NCBI RefSeq assembly: GCF_050402865.1
Contig: NZ_BAABMF010000014.1
Span: forward strand, 1-64,000
Direction of reading: 5' to 3'
DNA length: 64,000 nt
From: Clostridium_AF sediminicola
Lineage (GTDB): Bacteria; Bacillota; Clostridia; Clostridiales; Clostridiaceae
In this document: in pieces, positions 42,951 through 51,395 of the stretch
Position numbering within the stretch: position 1 is the first letter of the stretch
Layout of the letters: the number at the start of each line of letters is the position of its first letter
Made by a program: the position numbers and the translations under genes
The notes under the pieces: model-generated
The model's input: only the letters and a program-made list of their open reading frames with translations
Database searches by the model: none
Told to the model about the DNA's origin: nothing

Positions 42951-45128
42951 ATGGGTAAAAATAGTATGAAATCAAAAAACATAAAAAATTATCTAACTTC
43001 TTCAAAAAAAGACTCGGAGGAAAAGATTAAATTAGAAACAGCTTTAGAAGATAGTGAGAAAAAATTCAAACAATTTTCAGATAACATTGGGGCTGGTATG
43101 TTTATAAAAAATTCTAAAGGGGAAAGAATTTTTGTTAATAATTATTTGAAAAATCTCTTAAAGTATGAAGAAGAAACTTTTTTTGAAGTTAACCATTATG
43201 ATAATAAAATGCCTATGTCCAATAATTGTAATTTCAGTACTTTAGATAAGGAAGTACTACAAAATAAAATAGTTAGCTATGAAAATAAGATTTACGATGA
43301 TAAAAAAAAAGAAGTAAGAGTACTTTGGACTACAAAATTTCCTATTAATAGTAATGAGCATGGAATGCTTATTGGTGGCACATGTCTTGATGTTACTGAA
43401 ATAAAGAATTCGGAGAAAAAATTAAAGGATTTATGTTATAGACACCAAGATTCAGAATTGTATAATCTAAAATTTTTAGAGATGAAAATTGAAGAATTTC
43501 TTAAAGAAGAGGGTAATCAATATGGAGTTGTATATATTGTTATAAAAAATATAGATGAAATATATGAAATTAGTGGACAAGCTAGATTAAATAAGATTTT
43601 AAGAATTTTAGATACTATAATCAAAAAACATGTCTCTAAAAAAGATGTAAATATACTTTTAAATGATCATGAATTTCTTTTGGGAATTTTTAATTATTCA
43701 AGCATAGAAAGCATAGTTGAGATTTGCAATAAAATTGAAGATGCTTTTAGTAATCCCATATATATAGATGATACTGAACTGTCAATTGTACTGAGTATGG
43801 GAATTGCAGTATATCCTGAACAAGGAAGGTCTTGCGATTCGTTAATTCAAAAATTGCGTATTTCTATGAAAAGTGGGTATATGTCGAATAAAAATATTTT
43901 CTTGTATAATCCAGATATTGAGTCAACAATAAGACTGAAAAAAGATTTGAATAAAGCGATAGAAAATAATGAAATGGTATTATATTATCAGCCTATAATA
44001 GATGCTAATTCTGAAAAAATTATAAAAGTTGAAGCACTACTTAGGTGGATACATCCTGAAAAGAAGTTTATTTCACCAGGGATTTTTATACCTTTAGCTG
44101 AAGAGAGCAATCAAATAATTAATTTAGGAATGTGGGTTATTGAGCAGGGAGCTATGCAGCTTAAAAGTTGGAATGATAAAGGAATTGATGGCATTACTAT
44201 GTCTATAAATATATCTCCAAAGCAATTTCAACAGAAGTCATTTGTAAAGAATGTAAAGAAAATAATAAATGATACAGGTGTAAATCCCAATAACTTAGAG
44301 TTTGAGATAACAGAAAGTGTTGCCATAAATGATCTTAATTTAACTTTGGCTATAATAAATGAACTTGGGAAAATGGGAATTAAGTGGGCTATGGATGATT
44401 TTGGAACAGGATATTCATCTTTGACTAAATTAAAAGATTTAAAATTGGATACATTAAAAATAGATAGGGCTTTTGTAAGTGAAATAAATGAAAACGTAGA
44501 TACTGCTTTAATGGTTTCAGCAATAATTGCAATGGCAAAAAATCTTCAAATGAATATTGTTGCAGAAGGTGTTGAAAATTTAAAACAGTTTGAATTTCTG
44601 AAAAATAAAAATTGTGATATGCTACAAGGATTTCTTATTAGTAAACCTTGCGAAGCTAAAGAAATTGAAAAATTATTTTTTAAAGAGTTTTCTTTTCACA
44701 AAAGGTGTATAGATTATTCCGAGCAAAAAAATATAGGGAAAACCCCTATTTATAATGATACTAAAGAAATTATGGTAAAAAATGATGCTTATAAAATGAT
44801 GTTTTATAATGCTCCATTAGCATTTATAAAATGGAACAAGGATATGATAATTCAAGAGTGGAATAAGCATGCAGAAATAGTATTTGGATGGACCGAAACT
44901 GAAGCAGTTGGGAAAAATATTTTAGAATTATTAGCGCATAAATCTTCTGAGGAAGAAATATTAAATTTTGTTCACAAAACATTAAGTGGCACAAATATAA
45001 ATTCAATCAATAATAATATCACAAAAAATAACGGTATTGTTCGATGTCAATGGTATAGTGAATGTATTTATGATGTAAATGGAACTTTAGCTTTTATAAT
45101 TTCAATTATTAAAAATTTAGACATATAA
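42951..45128 (+). CDS. PAS-GGDEF(degenerate)-EAL-PAS c-di-GMP phosphodiesterase
   Basis: A 725-residue protein with no membrane segment. PAS 1 spans about 45-155 (FSDNIGAGMFIKNSKGERIFVN). The GGDEF domain (about 165-325) has NDHEF at 237-241 in place of GGDEF, so it should not make c-di-GMP but may bind GTP. The EAL domain (335-575) keeps its catalytic residues: EALLRW (361), NISPKQFQ, FEITES, DDFGTGYSSL (482), KIDRAFV and VAEGVE, so it should hydrolyse c-di-GMP. A second PAS (about 605-725) closes the protein, an unusual position. GGAGG precedes the ATG. It is monocistronic with its own consensus promoter. Confidence 0.92.
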   Translation: MGKNSMKSKNIKNYLTSSKKDSEEKIKLETALEDSEKKFKQFSDNIGAGMFIKNSKGERIFVNNYLKNLLKYEEETFFEVNHYDNKMPMSNNCNFSTLDKEVLQNKIVSYENKIYDDKKKEVRVLWTTKFPINSNEHGMLIGGTCLDVTEIKNSEKKLKDLCYRHQDSELYNLKFLEMKIEEFLKEEGNQYGVVYIVIKNIDEIYEISGQARLNKILRILDTIIKKHVSKKDVNILLNDHEFLLGIFNYSSIESIVEICNKIEDAFSNPIYIDDTELSIVLSMGIAVYPEQGRSCDSLIQKLRISMKSGYMSNKNIFLYNPDIESTIRLKKDLNKAIENNEMVLYYQPIIDANSEKIIKVEALLRWIHPEKKFISPGIFIPLAEESNQIINLGMWVIEQGAMQLKSWNDKGIDGITMSINISPKQFQQKSFVKNVKKIINDTGVNPNNLEFEITESVAINDLNLTLAIINELGKMGIKWAMDDFGTGYSSLTKLKDLKLDTLKIDRAFVSEINENVDTALMVSAIIAMAKNLQMNIVAEGVENLKQFEFLKNKNCDMLQGFLISKPCEAKEIEKLFFKEFSFHKRCIDYSEQKNIGKTPIYNDTKEIMVKNDAYKMMFYNAPLAFIKWNKDMIIQEWNKHAEIVFGWTETEAVGKNILELLAHKSSEEEILNFVHKTLSGTNINSINNNITKNNGIVRCQWYSECIYDVNGTLAFIISIIKNLDI

Positions 45129-45154
45129 GAATAAAAAGCTATCAAGGCTATTTT

Positions 45155-45373
45155 TTAAAATCTTTCAATCTCTTTGATTAAGGTACTTAATTCTATGTCT
45201 AGTGAATGACATAATTTCATTAATATATCCAATGAAGGGTCAACTTTACATGTAAGTATGTCTTTAATGTAATATTTTTCAATACCACTTTTAGTAGATA
45301 AAGCATCTAAAGATAGATTTTTATCAGTTAAATACTTTTTTAAAGATATTGCTAACTTAGTATTAGTATCCAT
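45155..45373 (-). CDS. Small XRE-family regulator 1
   Basis: A 72-residue single-domain helix-turn-helix protein (LKKYLTDKNLSLDALSTKSGIEKYYIKDIL, then PSLDILMKLCHSLDIELSTLI). It is Cro/SinR-like DNA binding with no effector domain. GGAGAT precedes the ATG. It is followed in the divergent direction by nothing, and upstream on the same strand lies a second small XRE gene (45509-45754), from which it is separated by 135 bp. Target unknown. Confidence 0.82.
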   Translation of the reverse strand: MDTNTKLAISLKKYLTDKNLSLDALSTKSGIEKYYIKDILTCKVDPSLDILMKLCHSLDIELSTLIKEIERF

Positions 45374-45508
45374 ATTACCATCTCCAGAAATAAAGTGTGT
45401 AGTTATATTGGGAGAGTATAATTTCTTATATTATAATTATATAATAGATTTTGTTGTAATAAACAAGTTAAATTTATCCATAAATAATTTTGTTAGCAAA
45501 TTTGATCA

Positions 45509-45754
45509 TTATTTCATTTCAAAAATAGGTGATTTCATATATTCTTCCATCTCTTTTATGAAATCACTAGTACTAACATTTAAAGAGTTACAAATTTTAA
45601 ATACAACATTTAATGTTGGTTTTTTTTTTTGACGTTCCAATAGGCTGATATAAGTCCTATCGAGGTTGGATTTGAGAGCAAGCGATTCCTGGGTTAAATT
45701 TTGAAGTTTTCTATATTTTTTTAATTGTATCGAAAATGCTTCTGCTATGTTCAT
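45509..45754 (-). CDS. Small XRE-family regulator 2
   Basis: An 81-residue helix-turn-helix protein starting at the ATG complementary to 45752-45754, which follows AAAGGAG; a longer in-frame start lies upstream without a ribosome site. QLKKYRKLQNLTQESLALKS and YISLLERQKKKPTLNVVFKIC form the DNA-binding domain. It is divergent from the Spo0E-like gene at 45971, and palindromic TAGTC/GACTA half-sites lie in the gap between them, so autoregulation and control of that gene are plausible. Confidence 0.82.
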   Translation of the reverse strand: MNIAEAFSIQLKKYRKLQNLTQESLALKSNLDRTYISLLERQKKKPTLNVVFKICNSLNVSTSDFIKEMEEYMKSPIFEMK

Positions 45755-45805
45755 ATACTCATCTCCTTTATCCTTTAACTTTAATTTTAAAATAAATGTA
45801 AAAAT

Positions 45806-45824
45806 TAGTCTACAGACTATAGTC
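45806..45824. promoter_or_regulatory. Candidate operator with three TAGTC/GACTA half-sites
   Basis: TAGTC-TACA-GACTA-TAGTC lies just upstream of the XRE gene and divergent to the Spo0E-like gene. The arrangement suits a small HTH dimer, but no binding evidence exists. Confidence 0.4.
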
Positions 45825-45970
45825 ATCATAAGAAAAATTTGTTATAATATAGTATAGTGGAAAAATTTATAATAAAAACAATTTTTTTATATTATTATGA
45901 ATGATTTGTTATATAATCTCACAAGATATTAGTTAAGTTTAATTTAGATAGAGTTTTGGAGGAGGATTAG

Positions 45971-46195
45971 GTGAGTGTTAAGGAAATAAAAGAAGTAGAG
46001 AAAAAAGTTATTTTAGATTTGATGATTACTATAAAAGAACTGGAAATATTTATAGAAGCATTTAGAGATATATTGAATGATTTAGTTATACAACCTAATC
46101 AATGCCAAAAAGAAACTTTATATATAAGTCAATTATTAGATAGATTAATAATAATATATATGAAAATAACAAATAATAATGTTTTCCATATATGA
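45971..46195 (+). CDS. Spo0E-like aspartyl-phosphate phosphatase
   Basis: A 74-residue two-helix protein. The second helix carries ISQLLDRLIIIYMK, matching the Spo0E signature SQxLDxLIxxY, in which the SQ-x-x-D residues act on Spo0A-phosphate. Spo0E-family proteins delay sporulation by dephosphorylating Spo0A. The start is GTG 45971 behind a strong GGAGGAGG. An intrinsic terminator follows. The divergent XRE repressor is a likely regulator. The short length makes the assignment rest mainly on this motif and on helix pattern. Confidence 0.75.
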   Translation: MSVKEIKEVEKKVILDLMITIKELEIFIEAFRDILNDLVIQPNQCQKETLYISQLLDRLIIIYMKITNNNVFHI

Positions 46196-46256
46196 CTAAA
46201 ATTAGATCATTAGTTTTTGTCCTAACATTGATGTATTTTGAAATCTCTTCATTCCA

Positions 46257-46283
46257 GTGGTATTTAGAAACCACTTTTTTTTA
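46257..46283 (+). terminator. Terminator of the Spo0E-like gene
   Basis: AGTGGT and ACCACT pair around ATTTAGAA, followed by eight T. Confidence 0.75.
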
Positions 46284-46382
46284 ATTAAGAAAAAAATATT
46301 AAGAAGGAAAATAAAAAATATTGTCGAATAAAATAAAATAAGCAGTGGATTCAGAATAAATATACTTGATGGAGTTGATAAG

Positions 46383-47195
46383 ATGGACAATAATGAAAGT
46401 TATCATAGAAATAGAAGAGGTCGAAAAAATAGAAGAAACAAAAATAAGAAATCTAAGAGGAGTAATAAAACTATAAAAATTTTTATAAGTGTAATTTTTG
46501 CAGCAGTAATTGTTTTTGCTATTGCATATGGTGTAACTTCTAGTAAATGGTTAGCAAGTTCATCAAATAATGACAATAACTTCTCTACAAAAATTGATAA
46601 ATCTACTGAAACCAGTGAATCAAAAAAACAGCAAAACAGCAATAGTAACGATATTGACTCCCAGGGAGATGAAAATATTGATAAATCTAAAACGGAGAAT
46701 ACTAGTATAATAACATTAACACCTATTGAAAAGTCAGAAATATCTTTAGATGATTATAACATTTATAAAGAATACAATAATAACTCATCGTCACACTTAA
46801 TATATAAAGGTAAATCATATCCAGCAGACTATATTAATGATTTCAAAAATAGTACTGCATGGAATGAAGGGGTTGAAGGTGATGGTGTTGGCGAATGGAT
46901 TGAGATTAAGTTGAATTCTCCTAAAAAGATTAATGGAATTCTTATTCAAAATGGTTATAAAAAAACTGAAGAGCTATATTATCAGAACAATCGTCCAAAA
47001 ACTTTGAGAATAGATGTTGCTGATTATGAAAGCTTTTATGTAGACTTTAATGATAATTATAATGATGGGTTTTTAATAAAATTTCCTGAAACTTATGAAA
47101 CAACTGGAATTACTGTAACAATTTTAGCGGTTTACGAAGGTTCGAAATATGAAGACACTTGTATTTCAGAACTAAAATTCGTTTATAAGAAATAG
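46383..47195 (+). CDS. Membrane-anchored protein with NADase-type glycan-binding domain
   Basis: A 270-residue protein. A very basic N-terminus (HRNRRGRKNRRNKNKKSKRS) and one helix (about 33-51) anchor it with the C-terminus outside. A Ser/Asn/Lys-rich spacer (60-115) leads to a beta-rich domain, about 140-268, with TAWNEGVEGDGVGEWIEIK, INGILIQNGYKK, NNRPKTLRI and YEDTCISELKF. This is the pattern of discoidin-like NADase-type glycan-binding domains. A role in binding cell-wall or foreign glycans is inferred. The stop codon TAG overlaps the left end of a REP/RAYT remnant. Confidence 0.8.
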   Translation: MDNNESYHRNRRGRKNRRNKNKKSKRSNKTIKIFISVIFAAVIVFAIAYGVTSSKWLASSSNNDNNFSTKIDKSTETSESKKQQNSNSNDIDSQGDENIDKSKTENTSIITLTPIEKSEISLDDYNIYKEYNNNSSSHLIYKGKSYPADYINDFKNSTAWNEGVEGDGVGEWIEIKLNSPKKINGILIQNGYKKTEELYYQNNRPKTLRIDVADYESFYVDFNDNYNDGFLIKFPETYETTGITVTILAVYEGSKYEDTCISELKFVYKK

Positions 47196-47812
47196 GGACT
47201 GTTCTTAACTTTATCTATTTTTTACTCAAAAATTTACTAAAAGTGAATATATACAATGAAAAATTAAATTGTATTAAGCTAAGGATTTATTACAATGTAT
47301 GAATTTTATAGCTTGTACACAGCATAAACAAAATAAAAGTAAGTGAATGTAAAAGCGAAATCATATAATTTTAGATTTCCGAAACAACGCATAAGATAGA
47401 TACAAAATGCTCAAAACTCACAGGAATTCCTGTTATATTTAATATATAGATTATAACTACTGATTCCGAGTTTAGTACTAACATATGTAATGATTTTTTT
47501 ATAAGAGATATTTCTCTTAAGTGTGATTTTATTGCTGAAATAACTTAATATAACAAGAGGATCAAGAATGTCATGCTTATTTTGAGTTTTACCAGCATAA
47601 ATGCCAAAGCTGCAGAATTTATATTCTTCTGCGGTTTTTCGGTAACCTCTAATATCTTTTGGATTGTTATGAATATATACAGACATAGCAATAGTATGTT
47701 TGTCTTTCGTAGAAAGTTTACTCTAAAATCTTCCTCTAAAACAGGTTCTTCTCTTTTGTATTTTTTTTAATCACTCATTACTTAATACAAAAAGTTGAGA
47801 ACCGTCACCAAA
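47194..47812 (-). mobile_element. REP-flanked RAYT transposase remnant
   Basis: GGGACTGTTCTTAACTTT at 47195-47212 and its inverse AAAAGTTGAGAACCGTCAC near 47790-47808 flank a decayed transposase fragment. REP palindromes flanking a RAYT (IS200-like tyrosine transposase) gene are the known layout of RAYT elements. The ends have diverged and the transposase is broken, so the element is dead. Confidence 0.7.
47408..47770 (-). pseudogene. REP-associated tyrosine transposase, C-terminal remnant
   Basis: On the minus strand a 91-codon open segment reads SVYIHNNPKDIRGYRKTAEEY, then KFCSFGIYAG and ILDPLVILSYFSN, which is typical of the C-terminal half of RAYT proteins (IHNNPxxA/G, then the YxxSS region). 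The N-terminal domain, with the catalytic HUH and Tyr residues, is absent; the upstream sequence has stops and frameshifts. No ribosome site is seen. The remaining REP copies in the window are presumably relics of its activity. Confidence 0.75.
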
Positions 47813-47937
47813 AATAGAGATTTAATTCTGTAAGTTTATCCAATTGAAATACTGATATAATAGTGATAGCATTAAAATATTAATATAATATTGAGATAAT
47901 TGAACATAATAAAGTAATTGAAGTTAGGAGAATAATG

Positions 47938-48627
47938 ATGTTTAGTTTATATTCTTGGATTATGAAAATAAAAGGAAATAGAAAATATTCTCAAGGTAAA
48001 ATAGAGGAATGCATTGAAAATTATAAAAAAGCTTCACAACCTAAGTTAGCTTCAAATAATACAAGACTTATATATGGCAATTTATTATTAAAAAACGCAA
48101 GACTTGATGAAGCAGAAAAAATTTTTCATGAAATATCAAAAATAAAACTAAGTGTAAAAGATGAGATAATCCTAAAAGGAAACTTAGCTGTTATTCAATA
48201 CAAAAAAGGGGATTTGAATGAAGCGATAAATATACTTGAAGAACTGCATTATAACAATATTAAAGCTACGTATATATACCAAAATCTAGGATGTTTTTAT
48301 ATGATGAACGGTGAATATGATAAAGCTTTGGAATTTAATTTGGAGGCATACGATTACGATAATTCTGATAATGTAATACTAGATAATTTAGGGCAGAGCT
48401 ACTATCTAAATAAATCATACGATAAAGCAAAAGAAATTTATGAAATATTGTTCGAAAAAAAACCTAATTTTCCAGAGCCTTTTTACAATTATGGATTAGT
48501 TCTTTTAGAACAAGGCAAGAAAGAGCAAGCGGTAGAAATGTTAAATAAAGCGTTGGAGACAAAAATTTCATTCTTGTGTACTTTGACAGAAGAAGATATC
48601 GAAAATAAAATTGCGGAAATAAAATAA
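47938..48627 (+). CDS. TPR-repeat protein
   Basis: A protein of about 229 residues made of tetratricopeptide repeats, with units such as EECIENYKKASQPKLASNNT, KGDLNEAINILEELH, NGEYDKALEFNLEAY and NKSYDKAKEIYEILFEKKP. The first 15 residues (MFSLYSWIMKIKGNR) are weakly hydrophobic. ATG 47938 gives a seven-base spacing to AGGAG; the adjacent ATG at 47935 is possible. TPR proteins are scaffolds, and no partner is evident, but the YesL-like gene 35 bp downstream is probably co-transcribed. Confidence 0.83.
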   Translation: MFSLYSWIMKIKGNRKYSQGKIEECIENYKKASQPKLASNNTRLIYGNLLLKNARLDEAEKIFHEISKIKLSVKDEIILKGNLAVIQYKKGDLNEAINILEELHYNNIKATYIYQNLGCFYMMNGEYDKALEFNLEAYDYDNSDNVILDNLGQSYYLNKSYDKAKEIYEILFEKKPNFPEPFYNYGLVLLEQGKKEQAVEMLNKALETKISFLCTLTEEDIENKIAEIK

Positions 48628-48662
48628 TTAACTAAATTAAATAAAACTTTCAGGAGGGTTAT

Positions 48663-49379
48663 ATGAATAAAAGACAGTTCGGAGAAGGGCCTATTTTTAC
48701 TATAACTAATTATCTTTATTGGTTTCTTTTAGGGAACATTTACTTTGTATTACTAAATATACCATTTATTTTTATATTCATTACTTTCATGTTAAATCCA
48801 CAACCGGGATTTACCTTATTCTTTTTATTGGCAAGCATTCCGATAGGACCTGCATTGATAGCTTTATTGAGCAGTATGGGAAAAATAGTCCGTGAAAAAG
48901 ATATTAATTTCACGAAATTCTTTTTTAAAGCCTATAAAACTAATTTTTTCGAAGGAATTTTTTATTGGTTATTATATATTATCACATTAACTATAGTATA
49001 TATTGATATCATATATGTTAAAACAAATTTTAATTCCAAGATTTTATTAATATTAGCACAAATATTAGGAGTATTTGTAGTATCGCTAGGGTTATTTATT
49101 TTTCCTATTATTTCAAGATTTTATTTTAAAGTAAAGGACCTTTTACGAATATCAATAAAATATTTTATAAAGAATATACATATAGCATTAACTAATTTGG
49201 GTATAGTTGTTATTTTAGGTTATATGGTTTTTAAAATAAGCTATCTAATGTTAGTTATAGCAAGCTTAATTTGTTTTGCGATAATGTATCTTGAAAAAGG
49301 AATATTAAATGATATTGAAGAAAATTTAGAAACTATCCAAAATGATAAAGATGAAGATAAAGATAACCTACTTCAATAA
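48663..49379 (+). CDS. YesL/DUF624-family membrane protein
   Basis: A 238-residue integral membrane protein with about five helices. FGEGPIFTITNYLYWFLLGNIYFVLLNIPF and FLLASIPIGPALIALLSSMGKIVREKDI are the conserved DUF624 start and second helix. In Bacillus, yesL-type genes sit with carbohydrate ABC transporters and two-component systems; here there is none, so its role is unknown. AGGAGGG precedes the ATG. It probably forms an operon with the TPR gene before and the hypothetical gene 30 bp after it. Confidence 0.85.
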   Translation: MNKRQFGEGPIFTITNYLYWFLLGNIYFVLLNIPFIFIFITFMLNPQPGFTLFFLLASIPIGPALIALLSSMGKIVREKDINFTKFFFKAYKTNFFEGIFYWLLYIITLTIVYIDIIYVKTNFNSKILLILAQILGVFVVSLGLFIFPIISRFYFKVKDLLRISIKYFIKNIHIALTNLGIVVILGYMVFKISYLMLVIASLICFAIMYLEKGILNDIEENLETIQNDKDEDKDNLLQ

Positions 49380-49409
49380 TAAGTCTACATAAATAGAAGG
49401 AATGGTATA

Positions 49410-50030
49410 ATGGTTGATTTAAGTAAAATGACAAAAAAACAAAAAAGAGAGTATATTTGGGATTATTATAAATTACACATAATTGGAAGCTTAATAGTAA
49501 TAATTGTGGTGGGATCATTTATACATAATATGATAACTGCTAAAGAATATGAATTCAATGTTTCAGTAATAGGGGGATATCTTAGTGCTGATGAGATTAA
49601 TGAAATTGATGAAGAGATAACTTCATTAATATATGGAGAAAATGAAAATAAAAAAATAGCTTATGTGGATTATTATTCTTTAACTAAAAAACAAAATAAT
49701 AACATGTTAGAAATGGATTATAATATGGTTCAAAAATTTATGGCTAAAATTGCAACTCAACAAGTGGATGTGATATTAATGCATAAAGAAATTTTTAAAC
49801 AATATGAGCCTAAAGAATTCTTTTTTGATTTAGGGGAGATTGATAATTTAGATTTAAATGGAGTTAAGTTAGTGGAGAAGGATGGTAAAATTTTTGGAGT
49901 CTATCTAGAAGGAAACAAAATATTTAATAAATCAGAATATACTAATGGAGAGTATATTGTATGTGTTCCTTTATCCTCAACTAGACAAGAACAAATAGTA
50001 GATTTTTTTGATTATATATTTACTACTTAA
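49410..50030 (+). CDS. Single-pass membrane protein of unknown function
   Basis: A 206-residue protein that I do not recognise. A basic cytoplasmic N-terminus (MTKKQKREYIWDYYKLH) leads into one helix (about 24-45), after which 160 residues lie outside, with strands (EFNVSVIGGYLS, VDVILMHKEIF) and a helix ending. No cysteines or catalytic motif. Similar proteins are found directly after YesL genes in Clostridia, which suggests a shared process. GAAGGAATGG precedes the ATG. A REP palindrome follows within 20 bp of the stop. Confidence 0.7.
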   Translation: MVDLSKMTKKQKREYIWDYYKLHIIGSLIVIIVVGSFIHNMITAKEYEFNVSVIGGYLSADEINEIDEEITSLIYGENENKKIAYVDYYSLTKKQNNNMLEMDYNMVQKFMAKIATQQVDVILMHKEIFKQYEPKEFFFDLGEIDNLDLNGVKLVEKDGKIFGVYLEGNKIFNKSEYTNGEYIVCVPLSSTRQEQIVDFFDYIFTT

Positions 50031-50045
50031 TTTAATTAGGACACG

Positions 50046-50100
50046 CTAGGGACGGTTCTCAACTTTTAATACTAGTTAAAAAGTTGAGAACCGTCCCCTA
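50046..50100. repeat. REP-like palindrome 2 (complete)
   Basis: TAGGGACGGTTCTCAACTTTT pairs with AAAAGTTGAGAACCGTCCCCTA around a short loop. Its right end supplies the stop codon (minus-strand TAG at 50098-50100) of the ABC permease gene. It lies between two convergent genes and could act as a terminator for both. Confidence 0.9.
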
Positions 50101-50754
50101 TAAATCTCTTCTACCAAAAACAACAACAGACACAAAGGACGAAAGAATTAATAAACTAATTGATATTAAAAGAAAAATTATCTTAATAACATCTAAATTA
50201 AATGTGGAGATCCATTTAGTAAAACTCATGAATTTGTCAAAGGAAATAACTTTTTTTATTAAAGTTGGTAAAAGAATTAATGTCAGATAGACTGAAGTAT
50301 TAAAAAATCTAAGTTTATCTCCTCCAAATTTAAAATAAACTGGATAGTAAAATGAAAAACCAATACATATTATTATAAATGCCACTGTACAATCAGTAAG
50401 GTTTGCAGGGCGTCCTTTTAAATTAAATCCAAGAAGAGGGTATATTCTAGTTAATATTATTAATAAGCTGCATCCAACTAAGGTGTATATCAACAAAGAA
50501 AAATATTTTGATAAAACAATTTGAGCACGATTTAAGGGAAGACTATTTAACATTATATATGAGTTATTTTTGTCCTCATATCCATTAGAATATAAGCTGA
50601 AAATATACACAGTCAAAACTATCATAATAATATATATCAAAGAAGATAACATAGGGGTAGTGGCTCCCCAAAATGAAATAACTGCCAGATATAAAAGGAT
50701 AAAAACATTAAATTTTGTAGTTAAAATCAAGTCTTTAGATAATAAATTCAGCAT
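50098..50754 (-). CDS. ABC-2 type permease 1 (YtrC/D-like)
   Basis: A 218-residue membrane protein with about six helices and a large C-terminal hydrophobic end, matching ABC-2 permeases of the ABC2_membrane_6 type (YSNGYEDKNNSYIMLNSLPLNRAQIVLSKY is the conserved cytoplasmic loop). It is the last gene of a four-gene GntR-ABC operon. Its TAG stop lies within REP palindrome 2; the product ends VFGRRDL, a normal end for the family, so the repeat was inserted right after the coding part rather than truncating it. Confidence 0.82.
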   Translation of the reverse strand: MLNLLSKDLILTTKFNVFILLYLAVISFWGATTPMLSSLIYIIMIVLTVYIFSLYSNGYEDKNNSYIMLNSLPLNRAQIVLSKYFSLLIYTLVGCSLLIILTRIYPLLGFNLKGRPANLTDCTVAFIIICIGFSFYYPVYFKFGGDKLRFFNTSVYLTLILLPTLIKKVISFDKFMSFTKWISTFNLDVIKIIFLLISISLLILSSFVSVVVFGRRDL

Positions 50755-50755
50755 T

Positions 50756-51391
50756 TTATCGCTCCTTTCCTAAATCGTAAATCTTAAGTGAAATATTTAT
50801 TGAAACATAAAACATGATACCAGCCAAAAGGAAAAATCCAAAACTGATGAATGGAGAATTCATTAGTTTTACTAAACTAGAAGATGTATTATCACTAAAA
50901 ATTAAGTTGAAAAAACAAAATATACTAATAAATACTATCATATTAAATATCTTTGCTTTGTTATAGCCAAACTTGAAAATTACAGGAAATAGAATTGAGC
51001 TCATTATTATAATTCCAGCTGCAGATTTAATAAGTTTATTAAAGTCGACAAATGACCAGCTGGTAAAGCCTATGAATGTTCCTATTTTGGAAATAATAAA
51101 AACAGATATCATACCTATTAATAGATTCAAAAGCAGTCCAACATACTTTGATAATACCAAGTCACTTTTAGTTAGAGGAAGAGAAACTAAAAATATATCT
51201 GTACCTTGTCTTTCATCATTAGTAAATGATGTTATTGGTATTAAGAAAGCACCATAAACAAGTATTATATTAATCTTAGATGTTAGATCAAAATTTCCTG
51301 AAGCAAGTATTACTAAAGTAAAGAAAATCAACATTACAATAGAGTATTTCTCAATCATTAAGGACCAATCTTTGAATATTAATTTAAACAT
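50756..51391 (-). CDS. ABC-2 type permease 2 (YtrC/D-like)
   Basis: A 211-residue paralogue of the next gene with six hydrophobic segments and the loop TNDERQGTDIFLVSLPLTKSDLVLSKYVG. Together the two would make the membrane part of one exporter-type ABC transporter. Start and stop touch the neighbouring genes (one base to the downstream start), so translation is coupled. Substrate is unknown; the Bacillus YtrABCDEF homologue is linked to cell-wall antibiotic response, which is a loose analogy. Confidence 0.82.
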   Translation of the reverse strand: MFKLIFKDWSLMIEKYSIVMLIFFTLVILASGNFDLTSKINIILVYGAFLIPITSFTNDERQGTDIFLVSLPLTKSDLVLSKYVGLLLNLLIGMISVFIISKIGTFIGFTSWSFVDFNKLIKSAAGIIIMSSILFPVIFKFGYNKAKIFNMIVFISIFCFFNLIFSDNTSSSLVKLMNSPFISFGFFLLAGIMFYVSINISLKIYDLGKER

Positions 51392-51395
51392 TATT

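Noticed and set aside
47573..47770. Plus-strand gene opposite the RAYT remnant
   Set aside because: No ribosome site, low-complexity product, and the minus strand gives a clear transposase match.
50084..50290. Small plus-strand gene over the 3' end of the ABC permease
   Set aside because: It starts inside the REP palindrome, lacks a ribosome site and runs antisense to a clear permease gene.
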